From Chlorophyllum brunneum (Eukaryota > Basidiomycota > Agaricomycetes > Agaricales > Agaricaceae), in contig OY756145.1 in NCBI GenBank assembly GCA_963576785.1, positions 868,001 through 932,000 on the forward strand: a stretch of DNA of 64,000 nt. The letters are read 5' to 3'. Below, one piece after another: positions 47,301-58,509 of the stretch. Below the pieces are notes generated by a model, which had not been told where the DNA came from, did not search any database, and saw only the letters and a list, made by a program, of their open reading frames with translations. The translations under genes and the position numbers were made by a program. Numbering within the stretch: the stretch's first letter is position 1; each line of letters starts with the position of its first letter.

Positions 47301-50300
47301 CTTTCAGGAACTGTTCGGGATTGTTATTACTGTCAATGTAAATCTTGGCGACAGCGTTGAAGACAGCAGGATCCTGACTTCCAGCCTGAACGCGTGCCTC
47401 AAGCCAAGGGAGGATCAACTTGAGCCTATTCCTCTGCTCGACTTCGGCAACAAGTTCATCAATGGGGAAGGTTCCCTGGACGCTGGCCAGCAAGCCCTTG
47501 ATCGTCGTCTCATCACAATCAACGTCCAAAAGACCACCAACAACCTGAGGTGTTCTGACGGAATTGACGCGCTGAACGTACACCTCGATAAACTTGACCA
47601 AACCATTCTGGTACAAGTACAGGACGAGGTCGTGAACGAAGTCGAAGCGGTCGCAAACGATGATAAGCGGGAGCTGGTCGGATAACTTGGCTTCCTTCAG
47701 GAAATTCTTGACCTTCTCCGGGTTGTAGTAGTTGCTCTCCCTGCAAATGCGCTCGACCTCGCGGATTTGCCCAGTGCGAGTGGCGGCTTGAATATACTTG
47801 AAGTGCACTTCTTGATCCTCGCTAAGGTTGACAACTGAACCAAGGTAGTAGTATAATCCTTCGAAGCTCTTGTAGCTCTCGAACATCTCGATCAGTTTAA
47901 CAGGACCAAGGATGTCAGAGTACTTGGTAGCGATCTGAATGACAACTTGGAGGTTCTGACGAATGTTGACGCGTAACATCTCATTGAGGCAGGCCATTGA
48001 TTGTTCAGGAGTGAGTTTGCTAAAGTAGCTGACGAGCCACTGTGCAAAATATTAGTCATGGACTCGTCCATAGCTGGGTAATACTCACATCAGGTTGTAA
48101 GCCAGTGGTATGGACGATAGCCCTTTTGATATCAGCCAGGTCTTCGTAATGCTCCAAAGCCTGTGGATGAGAATCAGAACATCATGCCTCTTCGTGTGAT
48201 TGAATAAAATTACCCGCTGCAGCAGACCAGCCTTCTCACAAAGGTTGGCAATCCTGGGGCGATCATAGTGCGTGAACATTTCATTACCAAGTATAGCATC
48301 AGCGACCTGGGGAGCGTGAACGAGGTTCATCTCGAGCAACCTCGTCTGAAGGTGGCCTTGCTCGGGCTTGTTGTCTTTGAGGGCATCCAACAGGAACGAA
48401 GTAGCGGGTTGGATCAGGTTCTGGGACATGAAGATATCAACAACCTGCAAAATTCTGTTCAGTAACCTTCAAAGATAATGATACCGCAAAACATACCCTC
48501 TCGACATCAACAAGAGGGCCTGACTCGTCATTGACCAATTGCGCAGCAAATTCTGCACCCTTGTCGGGGTTGGTGCGCATGATATGCTGGAGTAAGCCAA
48601 CGTAGTCAGGGGTGTACGCGACTTTCTTCGAGTACAAAACAATCTTATCCGTCTGACCGGTCTCCGCGAAGCAAGCAACAACTTTGTTCGGAACGTTGGC
48701 GCGGAGATAGACAGAGAGAGCGAGGGACATATCGTGAAGACGAACAATGTCACCAAGCTCCTCCGAGCAAGTCAACTATGAGGTGACTTAGTCTAACGTG
48801 CAGAAATAGAGAGCATTAAGCCACGCACCTTGTTCTCCTTGAGCCACTTCTCGAGGAGTTGCTTCCTTCCCTGTTGCAAGACAGGTCGCGCGAGCTCCAA
48901 AGACTCAAGATGGTTGAGTTCACCCTTCTCGAGCAGAATGCCGAAGTATTGGAGAATGGGAGAAAGACCACCAGGAGGAGCCGGAGCAGACTTGAAGGCC
49001 TCGATGATCTGGTTAGTTCGCAAGATGCCCTAGAGAGTCGACTAAGTAACATCAACAACTTTGGAAGTGATGTAATACTTGCCCGAGGAGAATTAGCGGC
49101 AACTTTGGCAGCTTCACCAAACTGACCGGCCGCGAAGAGCTGCTGATATTGTTTGATGTAGAGGTCATCAGCACCAGGAAGGTTAGCCCTGCTAGCCAGC
49201 TTGAATGCCAACTCTGTATTGTTCAAGCTCTGCAAGATGTAGGGCACGATCGTTTGCTCGTCGACATTGACACTGAGGACCTGCCCCTTCTTGTTGACAC
49301 CAATGATACCATTCGTAGCCTCGTGCTCAGCCGTAACAAATATCGTCTCTCCCGAGATACGGTTCATATAAACACATGCACCAGTCTCGAGGTCATAGAG
49401 GTGGATAAAGCCGAATTTTGTGACGAGGTAAACGATGCCGTGCTTCTTGGACACTTGCATGGCTACCGGGAAGTCACTCGTTGCCTCTGCAGGGAAGAAG
49501 ACCTCGACAGCGCGTTTGGTGAATGGCGGATCAGGACCTTGATGATCAATTTCAACAATTTGAAGCTGTGAATACGTTTAGTGACCTTAAAAAATACCAA
49601 TAATGAACAGCACACCTTCGCTCCAGTCGCTGTACGTACAGCAAACGTGAAAAGTTTCGTCGGCTTCTGATGGCCGTCCAACTTCAGCTCCGCAAACGCG
49701 GCGGCATGACCCTCAATGGCTTGAGAAACGCCCCGCTCCTTACTGTACAACTGCATGGAGCCCTTGACCTTGAACGCAGAAGGATTTGTCGAGTTCGAAG
49801 AGATGCCAATGAGAACGAGCCACTTCTCGTCAGACGTCACACGATAATTGATGATCTGGCTGCCTGAAAGAGTAGGGTGACGGTCGAAAATCTTTTGAGG
49901 TGGGGAAGTTTGGTCGGAAATTGTCCAGTGGTGCACCGCTGATTCGGTGACCATACCAATCGTCGTATCAGAGACCCACTTCCAAAAAACAACATCTTCG
50001 TTCATTGCATGCGATTTGACCTTTTGTTTCGTCTCAATGTTGAAGATTTGAAGTGTTCGCATGGCTGGGAGGATTCAGTGATCAGGATGACGTTGCCCCG
50101 ACTCTCGTAGACACTCACCCTTCAGAGCCAAAATCTTCTGGGAGGGGTGCATGATGGCAGAGTCGGCAGATATAGGCCGACGCAGGACATTGTTGGCGTC
50201 CGCAAGATCGATGATGACCACTTGGTTTTGTTCGTTAATTCGTTCGCGTACACAAATGAAACGGTCGGATTCGAGTGTCAGTGACTGAAGCACAGAATTG

Positions 50301-50506
50301 CGCGGTCAGAACCACGTCATAATACTTAAATTTGAAAAGTACCTGTGGCAAAAGAACAGAGGCGTCGTTAGTACATATGCGCACGTCAGCACTGGTATGG
50401 CGTCGCGCGAACGCACCTGGAAGGATATTGATGCTGGCTGGACTCCAAGACTGGATAGTTGGAGGTGCTCGCAGAATGCGATAGGTTTTGAGTAATCCAA
50501 AGCCAT
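44306..50506 (-). CDS. CHC1: Clathrin heavy chain
   Basis: Triskelion subunit that coats vesicles at the Golgi and plasma membrane. More than fifteen exons follow the whole family sequence. N-terminal beta-propeller: [20 protein letters not shown] (start 50506), [59 protein letters not shown]. Linker and alpha-solenoid repeats: [132 protein letters not shown] region as [20 protein letters not shown]. The C-terminus is [27 protein letters not shown], then TMTGFY before TGA at 44306-44308. Intron 1 is really two abutting introns (see Findings). Length looks normal (about 1,670-1,690 residues). Confidence 0.97.
50285..50416 (-). other. Tandem introns with zero-length exon in CHC1
   Basis: Between exon 1 (50417-50506, exactly 30 codons) and exon 2 (ending at 50284) lie two complete introns: 50416-50343 (74 nt, donor GTGCGT, branch TACTAAC, acceptor CCACAG) and 50342-50285 (58 nt, donor GTACTT, branch TTCTGAC, acceptor CTTCAG). 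They abut as CAG/GTAC with no exon between. Joining SISFQ to SLTLESDRF matches the family without gap, so no residues are missing. Confidence 0.7.
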
Positions 50507-50754
50507 GGTCGAAGTGTCTAGGTCCAAGCAGGACGCTGCGGCTGTGGGTAGTATCTTATGTCAAGGGCAAGGGTAAACTTGTACTGTTTACACCTGTTGT
50601 GCTGCGCCTTGCACTGCGCTCACCACATTCAATCAGGTTGTTGCTACGACCACTTGTACAAGATGCTGGGTGGCAGTGCCGAAACGATTCCAGCAACCCC
50701 CAATACGAGTTCACATAAGAAGAAATTGCTACAAATTAACGTCGTACAGCAGGC

Positions 50755-52318
50755 CTACTCCTGTCCAACTTCCTGGGCTTCCTGAAGAGCAGTTACACCA
50801 TCTTTCTCTTCCCTGAATTGATAAATGGGAAAATCCAGCAAGATCGTCCGCTTGACGACGTCCGGAAGCGGTTTGTAAATCAACGGGGGGATAGGTATCA
50901 AAATTGATGTCCTCTTGAGATATTCCTGGTAATGTTTCCAGGTGCCTACAAATTGGGCCTCAGCATCTGGTCCATTCGACATCATAAAGAATCTCTGTGC
51001 AGCTGGTTTTTCTACGGTTGGAAGGCCAGAACCGAACATCAGGATACTATTTGGAAATAAGATTATTTCATGCCAAATCATAGAGCAAGCCGGTGGACTC
51101 ACACGAAAGTGAGCAGTGGAGAAACCACTGATCCATACAGGGCCGATTTACTTGAGGATGGGAGGGTGCCATCCGTAGCAGGGGATATGCAAATCATCCA
51201 GATACCCCACCAGCATAACATCCTGTCGTAATACTGTCAGTAAACGAGATCCGTTGAATGGGATCAACTCACTCTCCGAAGTAGGAAGGATGACGGGACC
51301 AAGCCCAAAGTCCTCGCTAATTGCACTCAGTACAGGTTGCCTCAGAAGATGTCACGCTCACATTCGTCGGCTCGCCTTTGGGTATCCTCTTGCGCGATTT
51401 GTAGAAGTACTAAAAAATGGAATAACCTCAACACAAGAATGTGACACTGAATGGGTAGGACTGACTTTCTGTTGATCAGCGAGAGCTTCAATAGTAAAAC
51501 CCAATGCCCATATGATGATTCCGGCTATATCCCTACTGGTGCCAAAGCCTGGGTTGTCACCGCCAATCCGTTTGTCGGACACGGCTGGCGAGTTAAGGAT
51601 GACAACGGGCAAAGAGACCGTCCAGACCTAGCAATCGCACTAGTCAGATTTACCTGCATATATGATTACAGTAGGAAACCCAACCCAGACTATTTGACCT
51701 GGGGATGATGGTACCGACTGAACAATGCAGCACAACACGAAAGAGTTAAAGCCTTACCGATCCAGAATCCAAGGAACTTAAAGAAGTGGGAACGAATATC
51801 GTCGAAACGAGTGTCCCTCCCGGTCCTGATAACGCGGAACAACAAAAAGCCTTTGGATAGAAAGAAAAATAAGAAACAATTCTGTGGCGATGGGGTTTGA
51901 GGTTTCCCTGACCCGAAATTCTGACAGCCCAGAGCATAACCAATACACTCGCCACTGGATACGGCCCAGTCAGAACAGCCGGAGGTTGAGAGGTTGCTTG
52001 GCAATCTTACCAATGTTACGCGCATAGAACGTGTTCCCAACGAGCAACGTCAATAGTGCTACCCAACTATTTGAGTACCCTAGCCTCGTATAGAAACGTC
52101 ATGCCGTCTAACCTAGTAAGAAGAAGTTGGACCCTTAATGGTAAGGTAAGTGAACAAACAAGTCCTGTCCATGTTCTTTGTTTCTCACCTCCCGTGAAGT
52201 CCGTGATCTTGTCGAATTTGAGTGTGAAGGCGATCGCGAAGCCGCTCAGCTGGTAGCCCACAGTAATCAAAAAGGTAAGAAGCAGGTAAAATCGATCCAG
52301 GGCGTAAACAGGCCCCAT
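50755..52318 (-). CDS. DUF1295 / steroid 5-alpha-reductase-like membrane protein
   Basis: Multi-span membrane protein of the isoprenylcysteine methyltransferase / steroid-reductase C-terminal superfamily. Start MGPVYALDRFYLLLTFLI at 52318 (an upstream ATG at 52475 is in another frame and unlikely). Blocks in order across about nine exons: FTLKFDKITDFTGG, SNFFLLALLTLLVGNTFYAR, NIVASVLVMLWAVRISG, FLLFRVIRTGRDTRFDDIRS, HFFKFLGFWI, VWTVSLPVVILNSPAVSDKR, IIIWALGFTIEALADQQK, then LWAWSRHPSYFGEMLCWWGI, the NADPH/sterol-binding RHPSYFGE motif of this superfamily. It ends with YLKRTSILIPIPPLIYKPLP and VGQE. Substrate is unknown. Its stop lies 249 bp upstream of the CHC1 start codon on the same strand. 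Confidence 0.92.
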
Positions 52319-53604
52319 AGTATTTGGAGTGGCAGGTCTTGAGGTTGTTCTGGTAAACCAATATATACACGAAGAAGTTGATGTACGAAGTCGCGGACGT
52401 CACCGCGTCATCTTGCGATGGTTCAACCTGTGGCACGGGAACAGAAATAGATCGTCTTCCCGCGTGACCAGACAATGATGCGTTCGATCGACGCCTGTTG
52501 GTCAGCCCAATTCATGTCTGGTCACGGACCTAACCTACGTATGGGAGTGTATGGGTCCTCGTGTGCCTCGTCCTGCTATGCCCTGTTCAGCCAATAGGTG
52601 ACCTGGACCAGTTTAATCAAGCGTCCGCAATGAATTGGGGATTAAAGATTGGAATATGTCGACGAACTCGCGCTTGAGCCTCCAGCTGGTGGATTCAATG
52701 AATTTCCTCGCTTCTAATACACTAACACGCGAAACCAGATTGTAGGGTGTCGATGGCGAAGGTCACTTTGGTTATGTGTAGGGGTTCTTTCGTCGTGGCA
52801 TACTCTAGGAAGGATATCCCGCTCGTTTACGCCAAATCATGTTTAGTCAACCTATAATCATCCTCGGCCTGGCATTTATCCCTAGTAGTCCTCGGTGGTG
52901 TAAGTACGAGGCAGGATGGGACACTCCCTCCAAATCCCTCTCATTTCTATATGCCCACAGACAGTTTCTCATATCAAGAGGCTCCTCAATATACCCAAGG
53001 CTTACCAAAAAAAAAGCTCATGCAATTGGATTCACAAATCGATGTCAATTCAGAATCTAACCTCATACTCCGCCTTAAACTGCGCAACAGCAGCTGGCTC
53101 CCCCACTTTCTTTGTATCCTGAGAATGAGGTGCAGACGGAATGAGTCATGAGCCGCAGGTCCAGGAGTTGTGCGCAGGCTTCGAGCCGTTTACCTTGTGC
53201 AGGGAAATGGTGGCGTCGGGTACGTGCTCCAGGCCCTTCCTCTCCTAGTCTTTAGGGTCACTCCCCGGGTGGGTTTTGAGTGGTTCACTTGATAATCATA
53301 CCCAATTTCGTCGTTTATTTTTAGCCTTCCTCGAATATCAAACCTGGAATAACCTCGTGTCCCTGATCCGAGATTTAATGTGTTCTTAAGATACGGGGAC
53401 ATGAAACTACATTCTGTTCGTTCACTCCCCAATTCCACCCGTAATTACCGCTTTTCAAGTCCGTTCAACGGATTAAATCCTTAAGTGTCAGAAAGAGTTG
53501 AGGTAGCAGCGTGAGAACAAGTGAAATTGACCAGCTCGGAATTGGTGAACCAAGTTTTTCTGTCCCCAAGGTGCCACTCAATTGTACGCTCTTCATATTA
53601 CACA
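52319..53604. other. Divergent intergenic with a possible sugar-porter relic
   Basis: 1.3 kb between the DUF1295 gene (minus) and the F-box gene (plus), holding both promoters. The only recognisable coding trace is the short sugar-transporter-like piece described separately. Confidence 0.55.
52839..53150 (+). pseudogene. Possible fragment of an MFS sugar transporter
   Basis: The frame at 52839 reads MFSQPIIILGLAFIPSSPRW. The P-x-SPRW end, preceded by a hydrophobic run, is characteristic of sugar porters after transmembrane helix 6. It is followed by a GTGTAAGTACG donor-like site, an acceptor-like CCCACAG, and QFLISRG, resembling the LISKGR segment that normally follows. I find no other transporter exons on either side, so if real this is a fossil. 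Chance similarity is possible. Confidence 0.3.
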
Positions 53605-55024
53605 ATGCCACAATTTACCAAGAAAAAACACAAAGCCATTACCAAGCCCAAAGCGCGCGAGATGTCAGGTACGTTTTCCGGCACCCTGACACCGTCGTGT
53701 CTAATGACTCCCCTAAAAGGTGCCTCCCCGCAAGCAGATGTAGCCCCATCTACAATCCCGAGGCTACCGCCAGAGATTCTTGATATCATCATCAGCATGC
53801 TCCATGCCGATCGTTCAACACTTTTACGGCTATCTCTCGTGTCGGTAGACTTCGTTGCCGCTTCTAGGAGCCACGTATTTCGCAATTTAATACTGCAAAT
53901 TGAAGAACTCGGGGTCTTTCTTCGAATTATCAACGTTCCTCAATGCACACTCGCCCGTTACGTTCGAACGCTACAATTCTTGTGCATTGGAAGCCCGCGT
54001 TCAAGCCTCGTTATACCTGGTGTATGGGAAAACGGAAGATTGAAGTATAACGTTGGCAAGATTCCGCGGTTACTTCCCAACGTCAGTTCCCTATACTTGG
54101 ACGGCTTTCCTTTACATCGCATGTCGCAAAAATTGCGACGCAGTTTTTGTGCTGGCTTTGGGAAGATGGAGACTCTCGTCGTCGGGAATATGTGTGGCAC
54201 CATCCCAGGTCATTCTTTTTTCGGGTTCGTTCAGTGGTTTCCCAATATTCGGAAACTCGTTTGTGAGAAAATGTATTGTTGGAGGTTTGGAGCAACGCCC
54301 GAGGACCTGCCAAATAAGGCTTTCCCACTCAACCTCAACAGGCTCGTACTCATGGAACCTTCAGAATCCTACCTATCCTTTTTGATGAAGTCACTTTCAC
54401 TACGGAATATCCAACGGCTATCCATAGAAATTGGATATAGCATGCTTAATAATGCGGGGGACTTTCTGAAGGAGATAGGTCCGAGTTTGATCCACTTTCA
54501 GCTTAACTTGGACAATATAATTATGCATGGAGGTGAGGAAGTTCAATCTTCAGCAACCTGACTACATCGACTGAAGCTATAGTCTGGTTTGCGCTATAGA
54601 TCGAATTCCGGTGGGTGGTTGGGAACTTGAGCGTAATGTAAACCTGGACACTCTCGTTCTGCATACCCGGGGAATTGACTTCCAAGAAACGGGGTGGCTG
54701 CACCCTTGGATCCCACGATTACTGAGTGTCATCAATCCACCTCGTCTTCGCAAGCTAGTTCTCTTGTATGATCTACCAATCAACGAGGGATCTGCCTCGT
54801 GGTCTTGCAGTCAACTCTTGGACCGTGTTTTGGAATCTCGGAGAGAGATGCTGGAGGGACTGGGGGAGTTTTGGTTCATGTACGGAGGCGGTCTGGTCAA
54901 GGGGCATATTGCGCGCCTATTTGATCCGGAAGGACGCAGAGGGTGGAAGCAGAAGGGAATTCCGCAGGTGAAGTTGATCCCAGATACTGGCCGTTCCCCA
55001 GACGATTATCCCATATATGAATGA
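53605..55024 (+). CDS. F-box protein with degenerate leucine-rich repeats
   Basis: Start MPQFTKKKHKAITKPKAREM at 53605. After a basic, disordered N-terminus comes an F-box: IPRLPPEILDIIISMLHADR then STLLRLSLVSVDFVAASRSH. The rest is a leucine-rich, LRR-like array (VRTLQFLCIG, LLPNVSSLYLDGFPLHRMSQ, NLNRLVLMEPSESYLSFLMK, NIQRLSIEIGYSML). A GTGAGG intron at about 54532-54600 joins it to VGGWELERNVNLDTLVLHTR and LRKLVLLYDLPINEGSASWS; the stop is at 55022-55024. F-box proteins recruit substrates to SCF ubiquitin ligases. Basidiomycete genomes carry many such fast-evolving genes, so no specific partner can be named. Confidence 0.85.
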
Positions 55025-56572
55025 AAGATCTTCCCGTATGCATAAGCAGCTTCTGCTTTTAGCACCGTCCATTCGCCAACCACTATCGCTTTTGACCTTT
55101 GGGGTCAAATTAGTGCTCAGGATTCTGTTAATCTCACTTACGCTGCGAAAAACGAAGGCGAGAAGAAATTCCTTTGCAACGGAGCCAGAGAGTGCGACAT
55201 AATCGGGGTGGAGAGAGAACTGTCCAACTCATACAAACGCCCGTAGAAATTTATTTTAGGGAACATTTTCCTCTTTTCTGCCTCTTCGACCAACAGGTGA
55301 CTAGCGATCAAATCTTCCGAGAACTGGAGAAGCCCTGTAATCATTGCCGAGATACAGTACATGCTTGAGTTCTGCTCCTCGTCCGGGCCTTATATCAGCT
55401 TCTTCAAGTTATAGTGAGCAGGGGGCAGCCAAGGAATTTTAGTGGAGTCGAATTTACTCTCCTAAAGTTTGACGATGAATTCCTGCCGATACATCGGAAA
55501 ACTCCAAACACGCTCCAATTAACCTTGGCCAAGCCTTCAAGATTCCACCCCCATTCAAAGTATCGCTTCCTAAACTCTTGCGGAACACCGTCCTCGTCTT
55601 CCTGCAGACTCGTAGGCCTCTCTCGTTGCCATTTTTGCGGAACTTGGGGGTGGGATTCCCTGGCTTGTCTTGTTAACATGAAGGCTTCCCATTTGTTACT
55701 AGTAAATTGTTTAGTTTTGGAATACGCCAGGCTACCTAATGAGGGGCTTCAAATCCTCACCGTTACGGAAATGTAATGTCGCAACACTTTATTCCAGCGG
55801 GTAAATATGCGGTGTTCAAGAAGTTCTTCCTGGAGATCACATTCCATAACCTTCCGAGGGCGTAAGTCTATTTATTGTAGATAAGGTAACACAGGAGGAT
55901 CTGCGGACTTATTGCCTAATGCACTTTAAATGCAATCTTTGTTACTGTGAGGTGAGAGACCCGGTTGTACGGATGTGTCAACGAGCTTCTGGGAGATTTC
56001 TCTGAGCACAGGAAGATACCCAAAGTTCTTGGCCTGAGCAGGGCGCCGGACGGTCTGATAGTATTTTTTAGCCCGGTAACGCCTTTCGAACGTATCGTAT
56101 TTTAGGAGGGTATCTGGTGTTTTGCATGCTCTCGCAGAACCCCTGTCGTACCTCGGTAGGCTCCTGTGCGTGTGGTTTCTGCAGATAACTCTCGTGCACG
56201 CGGGTGTCTCAAGACGCCACAAACAAACCCTGTTGGTTTTCCTCCAGAGCTATTTATCCGCAGAAATGCGACTACTTGCGAGGACGGACTTTTGCCATGA
56301 GAGAAATACGTGAAAACCATGCGGATGACATCATGTCCAGTAACTCGAGAGTAACCATTGCTGTATAATTTGTTCCCCGGTAATGGGAGGAATATCGTTT
56401 CCATTGTTCCATCGGATACCCGCTCGGGCGTAACGGACTCACGGCCTATAACGGTCCAATTTGGATGACTGATATCGCCGCATGGGTCATTAGTACATTT
56501 GGGAACGTGTATGGAACCTCCGCAATTTCCCTATCCGTGGTCTAAGTAAGGGATTCACGAAAACATGCCTGA
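55025..56572. other. Convergent intergenic, no gene recognised
   Basis: 1.5 kb between the F-box gene (plus) and the PQ-loop gene (minus). The longest ORF is a 120-codon plus frame (55414-55776) with no family motif. A decayed F-box paralogue is conceivable, but I see no F-box or repeat signature. Confidence 0.5.
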
Positions 56573-57790
56573 TCAGTTTTCTTCTGACAGGGCCAAAGCT
56601 TGTTCTAAATCGTCCGCTTCGTCAATTAGAACCGACATCGGTGGCGCGTTTCCGTAGACTAGTCTCTGGATTACAATTGCTATGGGCCAAGGCATCAGAC
56701 CAGTAAGTCATTGAATGGGACAATGACAGGACGCACCAACGTCTATTGAGAGCTGAAAAATTGCGCATACTTTGAATTGGATTGGTGAGTCTTGGAAGAA
56801 AAAGTAAGCCGTTCTACAAAGTGGTCAAATATGAATTTCAAGGGTGGTGACATGAGAACTCACTTGAAAGCATCTCCACCGAACCAACCCAACAGGGTAG
56901 ACAGACGGAAACCATACAATGAGCGCTGGCGATAGTTACTATAAACCAGGTATATGCGATAAGTTCTCGCAAAACCGGTCACGACAGCCGTAGAGGATGT
57001 ACCTGATAAGCTGAGGAATTGGTAGTGCACTTTCAAGGCCCAGCGCAACAAAACCAAGGATGTCGACATAAAGGTCGGATCGGCCGAGGATTAGGAACAC
57101 TATGGCCTGGCAAAGCCTGAAACAAACCAAATCGGCTACGAGACATGAAGAAAACGGAGGGTGAGGACATACACGAAGCCACAAAGAAATTCGATATATT
57201 GAGCGTAGGTAGGCCATTGCCAGAAAGAAAAAGGTCTTTTCGACGATCCAAGAGCTTCTGGGCTATGTTTAGGTCGGTGGAGGATACAAATGTATAGCAG
57301 AGCGAGCTGAGGGAGATATATGAGGACAAGCTGAGGAGAGAAACAAGTGGGCTGACCTGAGCCGCTATCATTAAGATGGACTGAATCAACAGCGCAATTT
57401 CGAAGTGATTTCTGAGGGTTTGTTCCAGTAAGTCCATAGAGGCGGTAAAATATCGGCATACCCCAGCCAGAAGAAAGAGCGGGTTATGTTAGCGAGTAAT
57501 CTGTATGTGACGCGTCAAAACCCGAGTCGGTGACGGGAGGAGATGCACTGACAGAATCGCGCAAACATCACGAGAAAAACCAGTTGAGTCTCTGAAGGAC
57601 CATGGCATCAGGTGTTATGTTGTATGAGGAACTATTGCTTGCCGTTTACGAACGATTGAGGCGGCTTGGTCGGCGTAGACCTGGGGTGCAGTCGATACGT
57701 CATTGCAGGACAAGGTACAATGAAATAGGTACACACTAGGGGAGGCCCAACGGCCATGCCAATAGAAGCTGCCATGGATATCCAAGACAT
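56573..57790 (-). CDS. ANY1: PQ-loop membrane protein, ANY1/PQLC1 (SLC66A2)-like
   Basis: About eight short exons give one continuous protein. Start MSWISMAASIGMAVGPPLV (57790), then YADQAASIVRK containing the first PQ-loop-like turn, DSTGFSRDVCAIL, LLANITRSFFWLG, NHFEIALLIQSILMIAAQ, LVLIYLPQLALLYICILHRP, WQWPTYAQYIEFLCGF, then LYVDILGFVALGLESALPIP with QLISNYRQRSLYGFRLSTLL as the second PQ-loop (PQLISNY), GWFGGDAFK, YFFFQDSPIQFK, VCAIFQLSID and IVIQRLVYGNAPPMSVLI, ending before TGA at 56573-56575. Seven helices are expected. Yeast Any1 and human PQLC1 are Golgi/endosome proteins that modulate phospholipid asymmetry linked to flippases (family knowledge). The start is 720 bp from VRG4, transcribed divergently. 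Confidence 0.85.
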
Positions 57791-58509
57791 TTTGTGGCCC
57801 GTAGAGTGTGCTCAGGATGGAGTGGAAGATGGGAGCAGTGCAGAGCCCTGAGCTACAACGCGTCCAGGTACAGCATTCGCTTAGTCACCGCTACACTGAC
57901 CCTAAAAATAGTTGCTTCACCTTCGCCATCGTTCAGCGTTCATCAAGGTCGCTTCATCGGATAATCGCCTGCGACGCAACCACAAGTTCTTTGACATATA
58001 GGACCATGGGGAAGGATCAGACCTAACCTGCTCACCAAAACGTTCCTACTTGCGTTCGGAAGGAAACCGCCACCAAGCACGAGGATTCGTATTTGGGTGT
58101 ATGCATTTATCCGGTTTCCCCTCATCGTATATGTGCGTACACCCTTCGAGCTTCAAAGTTCAAGGATCTACGACCCTCATACATCATGGTTGATACTTCC
58201 AAAGCGCGACAAACGGCTACTTGGGTCCACTGGCCCTCAGGCCCCGGATTAACGGCTCGTGATGACCACGGGGTCACGTGTATTTCATTTGAGCTCCCCA
58301 TCGAATTCAAGTCGTACACAACGCCTCCAACGACGACCCCGCTTGCCAACAGTTGTCTATCCAGGAGATTAGACGGGTCTACTTTTCCATCCTTAGCTGA
58401 CTTTCGACGACTGTGGCCCTCTGCTGGCTCCAATACACCACACTGCCTTCCCAAGCTCCACGTTGCAATCTACACGGTGGTGGCGCCAAACTTCCTTTGA
58501 CCAAGGGAG
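57791..58509. promoter_or_regulatory. Shared divergent promoter, ANY1-like / VRG4
   Basis: 719 bp between the start codons of two divergently transcribed endomembrane genes. It contains a 135-codon plus ORF (58093-58500) with no motifs, which I regard as chance. Promoter role inferred from position. Confidence 0.55.

Noticed and set aside
51559..51715. Tandem short introns within the DUF1295 gene (31 + 26 nt around a CAG/GTAAAT)
   Set aside because: Each half is too short for a functional intron; the 57-nt total is normal size and restores VWTVSLPVVILNSP.
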